38,959 nucleotides of DNA from Clostridiales bacterium (GTDB lineage Bacteria; Bacillota; Clostridia; Lachnospirales; Lachnospiraceae): NCBI GenBank assembly GCA_029100885.1, contig JAQXPY010000172.1:1-38959 (forward strand), read 5' to 3'. How positions within the stretch are numbered: position 1 is the stretch's first letter; every line of letters begins with the position of its first letter. The notes under the pieces are model-generated. The model saw nothing but the letters and a program-made list of their open reading frames with translations, made no database searches and had not been told where the DNA came from. Positions 21,070-29,936 of the stretch are shown here, piece by piece. The position numbers and the translations under genes are program-made.

Positions 21070-22782
21070 ATGAAGAATTACACAAAGTACAGCCCTGGCT
21101 ATTTTGTTCCGCCTATGCCGGTGACGGAGTTTGATTGGTATAAAAAGGATCATATCGAAAAAGCTCCTGTATGGTGCAGCGTGGATCTGAGAGACGGAAA
21201 TCAGGCTCTGATAGTGCCTATGAATCTGGATGAAAAGCTGGAGTTCTTTAATTATCTTGTCAAGATAGGCTTCAAGGAGATAGAGATAGGCTTTCCGGCA
21301 GCCAGCCAGACCGAGTTTGAATTCACCCGTTATCTGATCGACAACGATCTGATTCCGGAGGATGTAACGATTCAGGTGCTCACCCAGTCCAGAGCCCATA
21401 TCATCGAGCGGACCTTTGAGGCGGTCCAGGGAGCGAAGAATGTTATAGTACATCTGTACAATTCGACATCCTTTGCCCAGAGGCAGCAGGTTTTCCGCAG
21501 ATCCGAGGAGGAGATCATAGGGATCGCCGAGGAGGGCGCAAGACTGATGCTCAAATACAGAGATATGTATCCGGAGACAAAGTTCCAGTTCCAGTATTCG
21601 CCGGAGAGCTTTACAGGAACCGAGATGGAGTTTGCGAGGGATATCTGCAATGCGGTTATCGATATCTGGCATCCTGTGATGGATAACAAGATCATCATCA
21701 ATCTTCCTGCAACGGTTGAGATGAGTCTTCCTCATGTTTTTGCCAACCAGATCGAATATATGAGCAAGGTGCTTCATAACAGAGAGGACGTTATTTTATC
21801 GCTTCATCCGCATAATGACAGAGGAACGGGAGTGGCCGATGCCGAGCTGGGACTGCTGGCAGGAGCTGACCGTATCGAAGGCACACTGTTCGGAAACGGT
21901 GAGAGGACCGGCAATGTGGATATTGTGACCCTTGCCATCAATATGTTTACCCATGGCGTGGATCCGGAACTGGATTTTTCAAATATCAAAGAAGCTGTAG
22001 AGATCTACGAGAGAGTTACGGGCATGAGCGTCGGACCTCGCCAGCCGTACGGAGGAAAGCTTGTATTCGCAGCCTTCTCGGGATCCCATCAGGATGCGAT
22101 CTCGAAGGGCATGAAGTGGCGTGAGGAAACAGGTGACAACAGGTGGACCTGTCCTTATCTGCCGCTGGATCCTCATGATGTCGGCAGGACCTACGACGGA
22201 GATATCATCCGTATCAACAGTCAGTCCGGAAAGGGCGGAGTGGCATATATTCTCGAACACAGCTACGGATATATCATCCCGAAGACCATGATGAGCGAGC
22301 TGGGATACTTTATCACAGGCATTTCGGACAATGCGCAGGTCGAGCTGCAGCCGCGTGAGATCTATGACGCCTTCAAGTCGGAGTATATCAACAGGTTCTC
22401 ACCTATCGATATCTCTGATGCCACCTTCAACCACCTGTCCACCACAAAGGATGAGGGCGCAGACAGTATGTCGGTCAAGATGCGTGCAGTCATCAACGGA
22501 GAGAGGTTTACTCTTGAGGGCGACGGAAACGGACGTCTGGATGCGGTAAGCAATGCACTGAGACAGACCCACTACAACTTTGATTATGACTTTGTGACCT
22601 ATTCGGAGCATGCTATCAGCGAGGATTCCAACTCAAAGGCTGCCGCTTACGTATGTATTGCGGACAAGACAGGCAAGCAGTACTGGGGAGTCGGAACCCA
22701 TGCGGATATCATTTTGGCATCCGTGAATGCTCTCGTATCGGCACTTAACAGAATGAATGAGCACCTTCACTTTATTAAGTGA
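21070..22782 (+). CDS. leuA: 2-isopropylmalate synthase
   Basis: LeuA condenses acetyl-CoA with 2-oxoisovalerate, the first committed step of leucine synthesis. It is the long form (570 residues): a TIM-barrel HMGL-like catalytic domain with VDLRDGNQAL near 38 and the metal-binding HPHNDRGTG near 250, then a linker and C-terminal LeuA dimer domain (about 440-565) that normally carries leucine feedback inhibition. GGAGGAAG precedes the ATG. It stands alone; leuB and leuCD are not in the window. The T-box leader should control it by leucyl-tRNA charging. Confidence 0.95.
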   Translation: MKNYTKYSPGYFVPPMPVTEFDWYKKDHIEKAPVWCSVDLRDGNQALIVPMNLDEKLEFFNYLVKIGFKEIEIGFPAASQTEFEFTRYLIDNDLIPEDVTIQVLTQSRAHIIERTFEAVQGAKNVIVHLYNSTSFAQRQQVFRRSEEEIIGIAEEGARLMLKYRDMYPETKFQFQYSPESFTGTEMEFARDICNAVIDIWHPVMDNKIIINLPATVEMSLPHVFANQIEYMSKVLHNREDVILSLHPHNDRGTGVADAELGLLAGADRIEGTLFGNGERTGNVDIVTLAINMFTHGVDPELDFSNIKEAVEIYERVTGMSVGPRQPYGGKLVFAAFSGSHQDAISKGMKWREETGDNRWTCPYLPLDPHDVGRTYDGDIIRINSQSGKGGVAYILEHSYGYIIPKTMMSELGYFITGISDNAQVELQPREIYDAFKSEYINRFSPIDISDATFNHLSTTKDEGADSMSVKMRAVINGERFTLEGDGNGRLDAVSNALRQTHYNFDYDFVTYSEHAISEDSNSKAAAYVCIADKTGKQYWGVGTHADIILASVNALVSALNRMNEHLHFIK

Positions 22783-22812
22783 TATTACCGTGATATAGAT
22801 CAAGGTAACAAA

Positions 22813-22903
22813 AAAGCCTCTGCCATATGCTCTTGAACCATGTGCTTTCCCTGAATCAGCGGGAAAAGGAACAGGTATCAGGTCATATTACGGCAGGGGC
22901 TTT
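22813..22903. terminator. Two-tier terminator between convergent leuA and MATE gene
   Basis: AAAGCCTCTGCC (22813-22824) pairs with GGCAGGGGCTTT (22892-22903), with one G·T pair. The 67-bp interior folds a second hairpin CTTTCCC/GGGAAAAG. On the minus strand the stem runs into six T residues, ending the MATE gene. On the plus strand the T-tract is interrupted (TTTAGTTTT), so leuA termination would be weaker. Confidence 0.65.
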
Positions 22904-22921
22904 AGTTTTGCGGGTAAAAGG

Positions 22922-24331
22922 TCATGAGCCGGAAACGCTGTTTTTCAGTCCGTCTTCAAGTCTGTGCATGTCAGAAAATTCAAATCTGACCATCAGCGCC
23001 GCAACTATTGCCGCTAAAAGATCAGCAAAGGGACCGGCAAACACTATTCCGTCAATTCCGAAGAAAACAGGCAGAACGATCAGCAGAGGAAGCAGGAACA
23101 GGATCTGCCTCGTCAGCGATACGAACATTCCCTTTTTCGGCTTCCCGACAGAGGCAAAAAACTGTGAGGTAACGGGCTGAATGCAGTTTGCCCAGGTACA
23201 GAACAGGAAGATCCTGAAAAATCTAACACCGAAAACGTAGTATTCCTCCGAGCCGTTTCCGAACAGATCGAGTATGTTTCTCGGGAACAGCTGTATGAGA
23301 ATGAAGGAAGAGAAGGATACCACAGCCGCGGCTATCAGAGCCATCATATATGTGGTACGGACCCTTGCGTAATTGCGGGCTCCGTAGTTGAAGCTCTCTA
23401 TCGGCTGGCTTCCCTGAGCTATTCCTATGACAACGGCAAGGAATATCTGATTCACCTTCATTACGATGCCCGCGCAGGCGATCGGAATGGCTTCCCCGTA
23501 TACTGACATGGAGCCGTAGTATTTCAGAGAGTTGTTAAGTACTACCTGAACTATCATCATTGCCAGCTGGTTCGTGCAGGAGGCTGTTCCCAGAGAAGCG
23601 GTCTGCAGTACAACCGCAGGAGACGGCACGAAGTGCTTTCTTTTTAGAGGGAGAGTTTTAAAACGGCGGATATAGAGGATAACAAGAATACCGGAGAATA
23701 CCTGACCGATCACCGTCGCAGCGGCAGCTCCGAACATCCCGAGTCCTAACACAAGAATGAAGAACGCGTCGAGAAAAATGTTTATGACAGCTCCTGAGAG
23801 GTTGCATATCATAGTCATATTCGGACTTCCGTCGGCCCTGATAATATGTCCTCCGCCTATGGTGAGAATGACAAAAGGGAATCCAACAGCAAGCGTGCGT
23901 ACATATTCGGCAGCGTAGGGAAGAACATCCTCCGGAGAGCCGAAGAGCTTAAGCATTGGGGTGAGAAGCAGTTCAACGATCAGAAAAAGCACTGCTCCGG
24001 AAAGGATAAGCATTACCACTGCATTTCCGATGAAGAAAGGAGCATTTTCATAATCTCTTTTTCCCATATGCAGATTAAAATTAGCGGCACCGCCTATTCC
24101 GAACAGAAGACCTAAGGCGGTACAGGACATTGCCAGCGGGAATGCGATATTTGTAGCGGCATTTCCCAAGGTGCCTATTGCCTGTCCTATGAATATCTGA
24201 TCTACTATATTGTACACTGCCGTAACGAGCATCGCTATGATGCTCGGAACAGCGAATTCCAGCATGAGCCCGCCTATGGGTCTGGTTCCGAGATATTCTC
24301 TTCTTGATGACGGATCGGAGGTTTTATTCAT
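22922..24331 (-). CDS. MATE family multidrug/Na+ antiporter-type exporter
   Basis: This 469-residue integral membrane protein belongs to the MATE family of cation-coupled exporters. Twelve hydrophobic segments are apparent in two related halves. The N-terminal half has RPIGGLMLEFAVPSIIAML and VYNIVDQIFIGQAIG, family signatures of MATE helices 1-2. I chose the ATG at 24331, which has a strong AGGAGAA ribosome site; the frame stays open upstream to 24457 without such a signal. It is the only minus-strand gene in the window, divergent from the TRAP operon. Substrate cannot be predicted. Confidence 0.9.
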   Translation of the reverse strand: MNKTSDPSSRREYLGTRPIGGLMLEFAVPSIIAMLVTAVYNIVDQIFIGQAIGTLGNAATNIAFPLAMSCTALGLLFGIGGAANFNLHMGKRDYENAPFFIGNAVVMLILSGAVLFLIVELLLTPMLKLFGSPEDVLPYAAEYVRTLAVGFPFVILTIGGGHIIRADGSPNMTMICNLSGAVINIFLDAFFILVLGLGMFGAAAATVIGQVFSGILVILYIRRFKTLPLKRKHFVPSPAVVLQTASLGTASCTNQLAMMIVQVVLNNSLKYYGSMSVYGEAIPIACAGIVMKVNQIFLAVVIGIAQGSQPIESFNYGARNYARVRTTYMMALIAAAVVSFSSFILIQLFPRNILDLFGNGSEEYYVFGVRFFRIFLFCTWANCIQPVTSQFFASVGKPKKGMFVSLTRQILFLLPLLIVLPVFFGIDGIVFAGPFADLLAAIVAALMVRFEFSDMHRLEDGLKNSVSGS

Positions 24332-24594
24332 GATTCTTCTCCTGACAACGATATATGATCTGACATGCGGAACGGAATGATCCGCTTCGGCGCGGCCCGC
24401 GGGATTCGGTATTGCGGGATCGGCATGAGTATTCAGATCTGAAATATTATAAACCATTATTGCAGATAATTGATTTTATATTTTCAAACATTGATTTTGC
24501 GGAGCTGGAGGGCGCCTGCACGGAAAGAGAAACAGCAAAACGAATGAATATAAAAAAAATATAATATTTATGCATCAGCAGGTGCGGTTATCGA
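24332..24594. other. Divergent intergenic region
   Basis: The gap between the MATE gene and the TAXI gene holds the strong plus-strand promoter described next. On the minus strand TATAAT occurs at 24451-24446 and could be the MATE -10, but no matching -35 is visible. I saw no clear operator palindrome or RNA structure. Confidence 0.4.
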
Positions 24595-24623
24595 TTGACA
24601 AAGAAAGCAATATTATTTATAAT
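24595..24623 (+). promoter_or_regulatory. Perfect consensus promoter of the TAXI–TRAP operon
   Basis: TTGACA (24595-24600), exactly 17 bp, TATAAT (24618-24623). A leader of about 75 nt follows to the GGAGG ribosome site at about 24691. A perfect match to consensus implies strong expression, in line with the strongly biased codons of the first gene. Confidence 0.9.
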
Positions 24624-24705
24624 TCTCAAATATATTTTTTTTCTGCAATGTGGCGAAAGAAATTTCGGCTTATATTGCTATACTTTTTTTTGGAGGTAAT
24701 ACACA

Positions 24706-25743
24706 ATGAAAAGAATTATTTCTGTTGCAGCAGCAGCTGTAATGGCTCTTTCTCTTGTTGCATGCGGATCTTCAAGCACAGCTTCCACAACGGCAGCTGC
24801 AGCTTCATCGGATACTCAGGCACAGACAGAGGCAGCCGCAGAGGCTCCGAAGTCATCAACAAAGATGACAATGGGAACAGGCGGAACCGCAGGTACCTAC
24901 TATGCGTTCGGCGGAGTGCTCGGACAGTACATCAAGAATAAGTCCGGAATCGATGTTACAGTTGTTTCAACAGACGGCTCCAAGGCTAACATTCAGGGCA
25001 TCGATGCAGGCGACTATCAGCTCGGAACAGTTCAGTCCGATGTTATGGCATATGCATGGTCGGGCACAAAGTCATTTGAGAATGACGGCGCTGTAAACTC
25101 ATTCAGAGTAGTAGCAGGTCTTTATGCTGAGACAGTTCAGCTTATCACCATGGATCCTGAGATCAAGTCAGCAGCAGATCTTAAGGGCAGATCGGTATCT
25201 ATCGGAGCTCCGGGCTCGGGAGTATACTTCAACGCTATGGACGTTCTTGCAGCTGCAGGTCTTACAGAGAGCGATATCAAGCCTCAGTATTTAAGCTTCG
25301 CAGACAGCACAGAGGGACTTAAGGACGGAAAGATCGATGCTGCATTCATCGTTGCGGGCGCTCCGACACCGGCTATTACAGAGCTTATGACAACAAACGA
25401 TGCATACCTTGTTCCTATCGACGGAGATATTGCTGATAAGATGATGGCAGACTGCCCTTACTACACAGCACTGGCTATCCCTTCGGGAACATATCCTAAG
25501 CAGGAGGCTGATATCAGCACAGTAACCGTTAAGGCAACACTTATCGTTTCCGCTGATGCTTCCGAGGATGATGTATATGCTCTTACAGCAGCTATCTTTG
25601 ACAATGCCGAGGCTATCACGGCAGAGCATGCAAAGGGCGCTGAGCTCAGCATCGAAAATGCTACACAGGGTATGACAGCTCCGTTCCACGCAGGCGCAGC
25701 AAAGTACTTTGAAGAAAAAGGCGTTACAGTAGAGACTGAATGA
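24706..25743 (+). CDS. TAXI family TRAP transporter solute-binding lipoprotein
   Basis: This extracytoplasmic receptor delivers a substrate to the TRAP membrane subunit encoded next. A lipoprotein signal ends in LVAC at about residue 20, followed by a Ser/Thr/Ala-rich tether to about 52. The TAXI domain begins MTMGTGGTAGTYYAFGGVLG and includes VQSDVMAYAWSG and GSGVYFNAMDVL. TAXI receptors are the TRAP subtype usually paired with fused permeases, as here; glutamate, 2-oxoglutarate and related acids are substrates in the few studied cases, but this one cannot be assigned. Codon choice (GCA, ACA, CTT) suggests high expression. Confidence 0.92.
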   Translation: MKRIISVAAAAVMALSLVACGSSSTASTTAAAASSDTQAQTEAAAEAPKSSTKMTMGTGGTAGTYYAFGGVLGQYIKNKSGIDVTVVSTDGSKANIQGIDAGDYQLGTVQSDVMAYAWSGTKSFENDGAVNSFRVVAGLYAETVQLITMDPEIKSAADLKGRSVSIGAPGSGVYFNAMDVLAAAGLTESDIKPQYLSFADSTEGLKDGKIDAAFIVAGAPTPAITELMTTNDAYLVPIDGDIADKMMADCPYYTALAIPSGTYPKQEADISTVTVKATLIVSADASEDDVYALTAAIFDNAEAITAEHAKGAELSIENATQGMTAPFHAGAAKYFEEKGVTVETE

Positions 25744-25786
25744 TCAGGCTTTACGTATCCGGATTGATTTGTGAAAAGGAAAACTG

Positions 25787-27778
25787 ATGTTCTTCGATAA
25801 AAACAAAAAACAGGATACGAGCAACAACACAGCGGCAGCATCGTCTGCCGCTGTTAATTCAGCAGATATCCAGAGCAGTGTTGATGATGTTATGAAGAAG
25901 TTTGACCGCGAGTCGAACGTACGTTTATGGGAGGGAACTCCAAAGATCATTGTCAACCTTATTCTGGTGGCTTTTTCCTGCTTCTGTATATATGTTACGC
26001 TCTGGGGTACATTTCTTGAGGAGATCCGTCTGACCTCCTTCATGGCATGTATCGTATTCCTGGGCTTTCTGATATTTCCTGTAAAAAAGGGAGCACAGAA
26101 GGTCAACAGTATTCCGTGGTATGACATCATACTGATGATACTCGGCACCGGAGCATTCCTGTATTTTACATTCAATGCTGTTTCTATCATTCAGCAGGGA
26201 AGCAAATTTGCCACATATCAGATATTTATCGGCGTTATAGGCGTGCTTGCACTGGCGGAGGTCTGCAGACGTTCCGTCGGCATTCCGATCCTCATTGTGG
26301 CAGGAGCCTTCGTTATCTATGCCCTGACTGTCGGGCTCTCAAATCCGACCTTTATGGGCAGGCTGAATTATGCCATCAGACTTCTGTTCTATTCAAAAGA
26401 AGGAGTGCTTTCCACTCCGGTCAACACCTGCTCCAAGTTTATAGTCATCTTTATTATTTTCGGTGCTTTTCTTGAGAGAACAGGTATCTCGGACTTTTTT
26501 ATCGACTGTGCCAACGCACTGGTAGGCGCCTTCTCGGGAGGTCCGGCCAAGGTTGCGGTCGTTTCGTCGGCACTGCTCGGCATGGTTTCCGGATCCTCGG
26601 TGGCGAATACCGTCGGATCAGGCTCCGTGACGATTCCAATGATGAAAAAAACTGGCTACAAAGGAGAGTTTGCGGGAGCTGTAGAGGCTGCGGCATCAAC
26701 GGGAGGACAGATAATGCCTCCTATTATGGGTGCGGCGGCATTCCTCATGGCTGATATCGTAGGTACTCCGTACAGCGATATTATTTCCAGAGCTATCCTT
26801 CCGGCTATTCTTTATTTTACAGGTATCTTCATCGCTGTTCATCTTGAGGCGAAGAAGAACGGTCTCAAGGGTATTCCTAAAAATGAGCTTCCTAAGATGA
26901 ATGTTCTTATCAAGGATATTTATCTTCTGATTCCGCTTGTTATCCTGATATATCTTGTTACGACCAATACAAAAACTATCCAGACAGCTGCCGGAATATC
27001 GATCCTTGCGGCTGTTGCGGTAAGCATGTTCAATAAGAAGAACAGGATGACTCCGAAGACTGTTCTGGAGGCACTGGCGGCAGGAGGCAAGGGCTCTATT
27101 TCTGTAGCTGCGGCATGCGGTATTGCGGGCATCATAAGCGGTGTTATCACCATGACCGGTCTTGCCAATGTGCTGATCAACGGTATCGTTGCTTTAGCTG
27201 CCAACAGACTGATCATTGCCCTGTTCCTTACAATGGTATGCTGTATCGTGCTTGGCATGGGTGTTCCTACCACTGCGAATTACTGCATCATGGCTGCCAC
27301 CTGCGCACCTATACTCGTGCGTATGGGAGTGCCGACCATCGCAGCGCATTTCTTTGTATTTTATTTCGGAATCGTGGCCGATATTACTCCTCCGGTGGCT
27401 CTTGCAGCCTATGCCGGAGCGGCTATTGCCAAGGCCAACCCTATGAAGACGGCTCTCAATGCCACAAGACTTGCGATAGCTGCCTTCCTGGTTCCTTATA
27501 TTCTCGCCATGAATCCTGTCATGGTGCTGGTAGATGTTCAGGGACCGATCGAGATAGCGAGAATCGTTGCCACATCCTTTGTGGGTATATGCGGTGTATC
27601 CGCGGGACTGGCAGGTTTCCTCCTTACAGGCATGAACCCGCTGCAGAGACTTGCGGCAGTTGCTGCCGGACTGATGCTGATGCTTCCTTCGGGACCTACA
27701 GATATTGCCGGAGTTGCATTATTTGTACTGGTATTCGTGTGGCAGACAGCCCAGAAGAAAAAGGCTGCGGCAGTCTGA
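25787..27778 (+). CDS. TRAP transporter permease, fused small and large subunits
   Basis: This 663-residue membrane protein is a fusion of the small (DctQ-like) and large (DctM-like) TRAP subunits, driving solute uptake with an ion gradient. A soluble Ser/Ala/Asn-rich N-terminus of about 50 residues precedes the small-subunit helices (about 50-190), followed by the large subunit with GSSVANTVGSGSVTIPMM near 266-283, GGQIMPPIMGAAAF near 304 and LGMGVPTTANY near 487. The last helices are followed by a short Lys/Ala tail. It lies 43 bp after the receptor gene and ends at a strong terminator. Confidence 0.93.
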   Translation: MFFDKNKKQDTSNNTAAASSAAVNSADIQSSVDDVMKKFDRESNVRLWEGTPKIIVNLILVAFSCFCIYVTLWGTFLEEIRLTSFMACIVFLGFLIFPVKKGAQKVNSIPWYDIILMILGTGAFLYFTFNAVSIIQQGSKFATYQIFIGVIGVLALAEVCRRSVGIPILIVAGAFVIYALTVGLSNPTFMGRLNYAIRLLFYSKEGVLSTPVNTCSKFIVIFIIFGAFLERTGISDFFIDCANALVGAFSGGPAKVAVVSSALLGMVSGSSVANTVGSGSVTIPMMKKTGYKGEFAGAVEAAASTGGQIMPPIMGAAAFLMADIVGTPYSDIISRAILPAILYFTGIFIAVHLEAKKNGLKGIPKNELPKMNVLIKDIYLLIPLVILIYLVTTNTKTIQTAAGISILAAVAVSMFNKKNRMTPKTVLEALAAGGKGSISVAAACGIAGIISGVITMTGLANVLINGIVALAANRLIIALFLTMVCCIVLGMGVPTTANYCIMAATCAPILVRMGVPTIAAHFFVFYFGIVADITPPVALAAYAGAAIAKANPMKTALNATRLAIAAFLVPYILAMNPVMVLVDVQGPIEIARIVATSFVGICGVSAGLAGFLLTGMNPLQRLAAVAAGLMLMLPSGPTDIAGVALFVLVFVWQTAQKKKAAAV

Positions 27779-27805
27779 TTCTGCTTCTGCTCATATTACT
27801 TATGT

Positions 27806-27846
27806 ATCCCCTTTTGTCGGAGAACCCGGCATAAAGGGGATTTTTT
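27806..27846 (+). terminator. Rho-independent terminator of the TAXI–TRAP operon
   Basis: ATCCCCTTT (27806-27814) pairs with AAAGGGGAT (27833-27841), followed by five T. The loop is 18 bases. The T-tract runs straight into the -35 of the next promoter. Confidence 0.9.
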
Positions 27847-27873
27847 GACTTTAAGATAAGAATGTTATACAAT
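27845..27873 (+). promoter_or_regulatory. Promoter of punA and downstream genes
   Basis: TTGACT (27845-27850), 17 bp, TACAAT (27868-27873). The in-frame ATG at 27872 lies inside the -10, so translation must start at 27899, which has AGGAGGGGG before it. Confidence 0.8.
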
Positions 27874-27898
27874 GAATAAACTCACAGGAGGGGGAATT

Positions 27899-28723
27899 AT
27901 GCAGTATACATATGATGATTACATAAAAGCAAGGGATGCGATCAGAGACAGGATAGGAGATTTCCGGCCTGAGGTGCTGCTGATACTGGGAAGCGGTCTG
28001 GGATTTCTGGCCGACGAAGCGGAGACTCCGATATATGTGCCTTATGGGGAAATACCGGGCTTTAAGAGCTCTACGGCTCCCGGACATAACGGAAGACTGG
28101 TCTTCGGCAGATTCTGCGGAAAGAATGCCGTATTCATGCAGGGAAGACTCCATTGCTATGAGGGCTATTCCATGGAAGAGGTGGCTTTTCCTGTCAGGGT
28201 CATAAGGCTTCTGGGGGCTGATCGTGTTGTAGTCACCAATGCCGCCGGATGCGTTAATACAGAATGGCATACCGGCGAGCTGATGCTTATTTCGGATCAT
28301 ATAAGGCTCTTTGGCTTCAGTCCGCTTACGGGACCTAACATCCCTGAGTTTGGTCCTCGTTTCAATGATCAGTCGGATGTATATACAGCGGAGTACAGGA
28401 AGATCGCCGGAGAGGAAGCAGAGAAGCTCGGAATAGTCCTCAGAGAAGGCGTATATATGTATTTCCCGGGTCCACAGTATGAGACCCCTGCCGAGATCAG
28501 GGCGGCAAGGGTGCTGGGAGCCGATGCGGTGGGAATGAGCACTGTGCCGGAAATGATCGGAGCGTCTCATGCCGGAATGAAGATCCTCGGCATATCGGTG
28601 CTGTCCAATATGGCGGCAGGAGTTCTGCCTGTGAAGCTGTCCGAGCAGGATGTGATAGATGCGGCGGAGGCTGCGGCAGAGCATTTTTCGAAGCTTATCA
28701 GAGCGTGTGTGGGCAGAATGTAA
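27899..28723 (+). CDS. punA: Purine nucleoside phosphorylase
   Basis: The enzyme splits purine nucleosides with phosphate to give free base and ribose-1-phosphate in purine salvage. It is the trimeric, inosine/guanosine type: ILGSGLGFLAD near 28, the GHNGRLVFG phosphate site, QGRLHCYEGYSMEE near 81-94, and VTNAAGCVN near 112. The length is 274 residues. It heads a run of four genes, though the next three have no role in purine salvage. xapA is an alternative name in some annotations. Confidence 0.92.
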   Translation: MQYTYDDYIKARDAIRDRIGDFRPEVLLILGSGLGFLADEAETPIYVPYGEIPGFKSSTAPGHNGRLVFGRFCGKNAVFMQGRLHCYEGYSMEEVAFPVRVIRLLGADRVVVTNAAGCVNTEWHTGELMLISDHIRLFGFSPLTGPNIPEFGPRFNDQSDVYTAEYRKIAGEEAEKLGIVLREGVYMYFPGPQYETPAEIRAARVLGADAVGMSTVPEMIGASHAGMKILGISVLSNMAAGVLPVKLSEQDVIDAAEAAAEHFSKLIRACVGRM

Positions 28724-28745
28724 TGTGATCCGGAGGACGGGAGAA

Positions 28746-29936
28746 TTGACAGATACGGTCAGGCTGTACTATGAGTCAGCATACATAAAAGAATTCAGGG
28801 CAAAAGTCCTTAGCTGTTCTAAGTCAGAGAAGGCCTGGATAACTATTTTAGACAGAAGCGCATTTTATCCGGAGGGAGGCGGCCAGCCGTGCGACACAGG
28901 TGTGCTTCTTTTACAATATAAGACACTGACAGCTGTAACAGATGTTCGGGAAAAAGACGGGCTGCTGCTGCATTATTGTGATTCATATATAGAGCCGGGC
29001 ACGGCTGTGACGGGGCGGATCGACTGGAAGAGAAGATTCGACCATATGCAGCAGCATTCCGGGGAGCATATCGTAAGCGGTATGATATGTAAGTATTTCG
29101 AATGTGACAATGTAGGATTTCACATGGGAAAAGAATTTGTCACCATCGATTACAATGCAGATATAGATATGGGAAAGCTTCGTGAGATCGAGGCGGCGGC
29201 AAACAGGTATATATGGGAAAACCATGCTATGGTCGAGCTCCATTCGGAGGGAAGCGATAAAGACCTTCCTGAATTCAGAAGCAAAAAAGAGATATCGGGA
29301 GATATCCGGATAATCTCTTTTCCGGGAGCTGATACCTGTGCCTGCTGCGGGACCCATGTATCCTTCAGCGCCGAGGTAGGACTTGTAAAGTTTATTTCCT
29401 GCAGGAGGTTCACAAAGGGCAGCCGCATAGAACTGCTGTGCGGAAAACGTGCTTTTGATTATCTGAGTATGAACATGGAGCAGAACGGCGCCGTGGCGGC
29501 AGCTATGGCGGCATCCCCTGACAGGACAGCGGCTGTTTACGAAAAACAGAGGGCTGAGCTTATTGCCGATAAGCTGAGGATAGGAGAGCTGGAGAAAAAG
29601 TATAACGATGCAGTCACCGAGAGATTTAAGGGCAGCGAGGACGTGCTGCTGTTCGAGGACAATGCGTCCATGGATTCGATAAGGAGATTGTGTGTCACGC
29701 TTGCCGAAGGCTGCAGCGGTGTATGTGCGGTTTTCAGCGGAACCGGGGATAATTACAGGTATGCAGTGTCGGACGGAACATCGGATGACAACAGTCTGAT
29801 AAAGAGGATGAACGAAAGGCTTAACGGCAGAGGCGGCGGGAAGGGCAGCTTTGGACAGGGCTCGGTAAATGCCTCAAGGGCTGAGATCGAAGCGTTTTTT
29901 TCTTCGATAAGGAAGCAGAACGGAGATGCGAAATGA
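28746..29936 (+). CDS. AlaX-like alanyl-tRNA editing protein with DHHA1 domain
   Basis: This 396-residue protein resembles the editing half of alanyl-tRNA synthetase as a free protein (AlaX-L type), which removes Ser or Gly from mischarged tRNA-Ala. An AlaRS-like beta domain with FYPEGGGQPCD (about 41-51) is followed by the zinc site HSGEH (His104, His108) and the second pair Cys200/His204 in CCGTH. The C-terminus has a DHHA1-like domain ending in the Gly-rich GGGKGSFGQGS region. I chose the TTG at 28746, nine bases after GGAGGA; a GTG at 28725 is the alternative. It overlaps gpsA by 4 bp. Confidence 0.85.
   Translation: MTDTVRLYYESAYIKEFRAKVLSCSKSEKAWITILDRSAFYPEGGGQPCDTGVLLLQYKTLTAVTDVREKDGLLLHYCDSYIEPGTAVTGRIDWKRRFDHMQQHSGEHIVSGMICKYFECDNVGFHMGKEFVTIDYNADIDMGKLREIEAAANRYIWENHAMVELHSEGSDKDLPEFRSKKEISGDIRIISFPGADTCACCGTHVSFSAEVGLVKFISCRRFTKGSRIELLCGKRAFDYLSMNMEQNGAVAAAMAASPDRTAAVYEKQRAELIADKLRIGELEKKYNDAVTERFKGSEDVLLFEDNASMDSIRRLCVTLAEGCSGVCAVFSGTGDNYRYAVSDGTSDDNSLIKRMNERLNGRGGGKGSFGQGSVNASRAEIEAFFSSIRKQNGDAK

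Noticed and set aside
27115-27834. 239-codon Cys/His/Arg-rich plus-strand ORF
   Set aside because: It is a frame-shifted shadow of the TRAP permease gene, with composition typical of out-of-frame translation.
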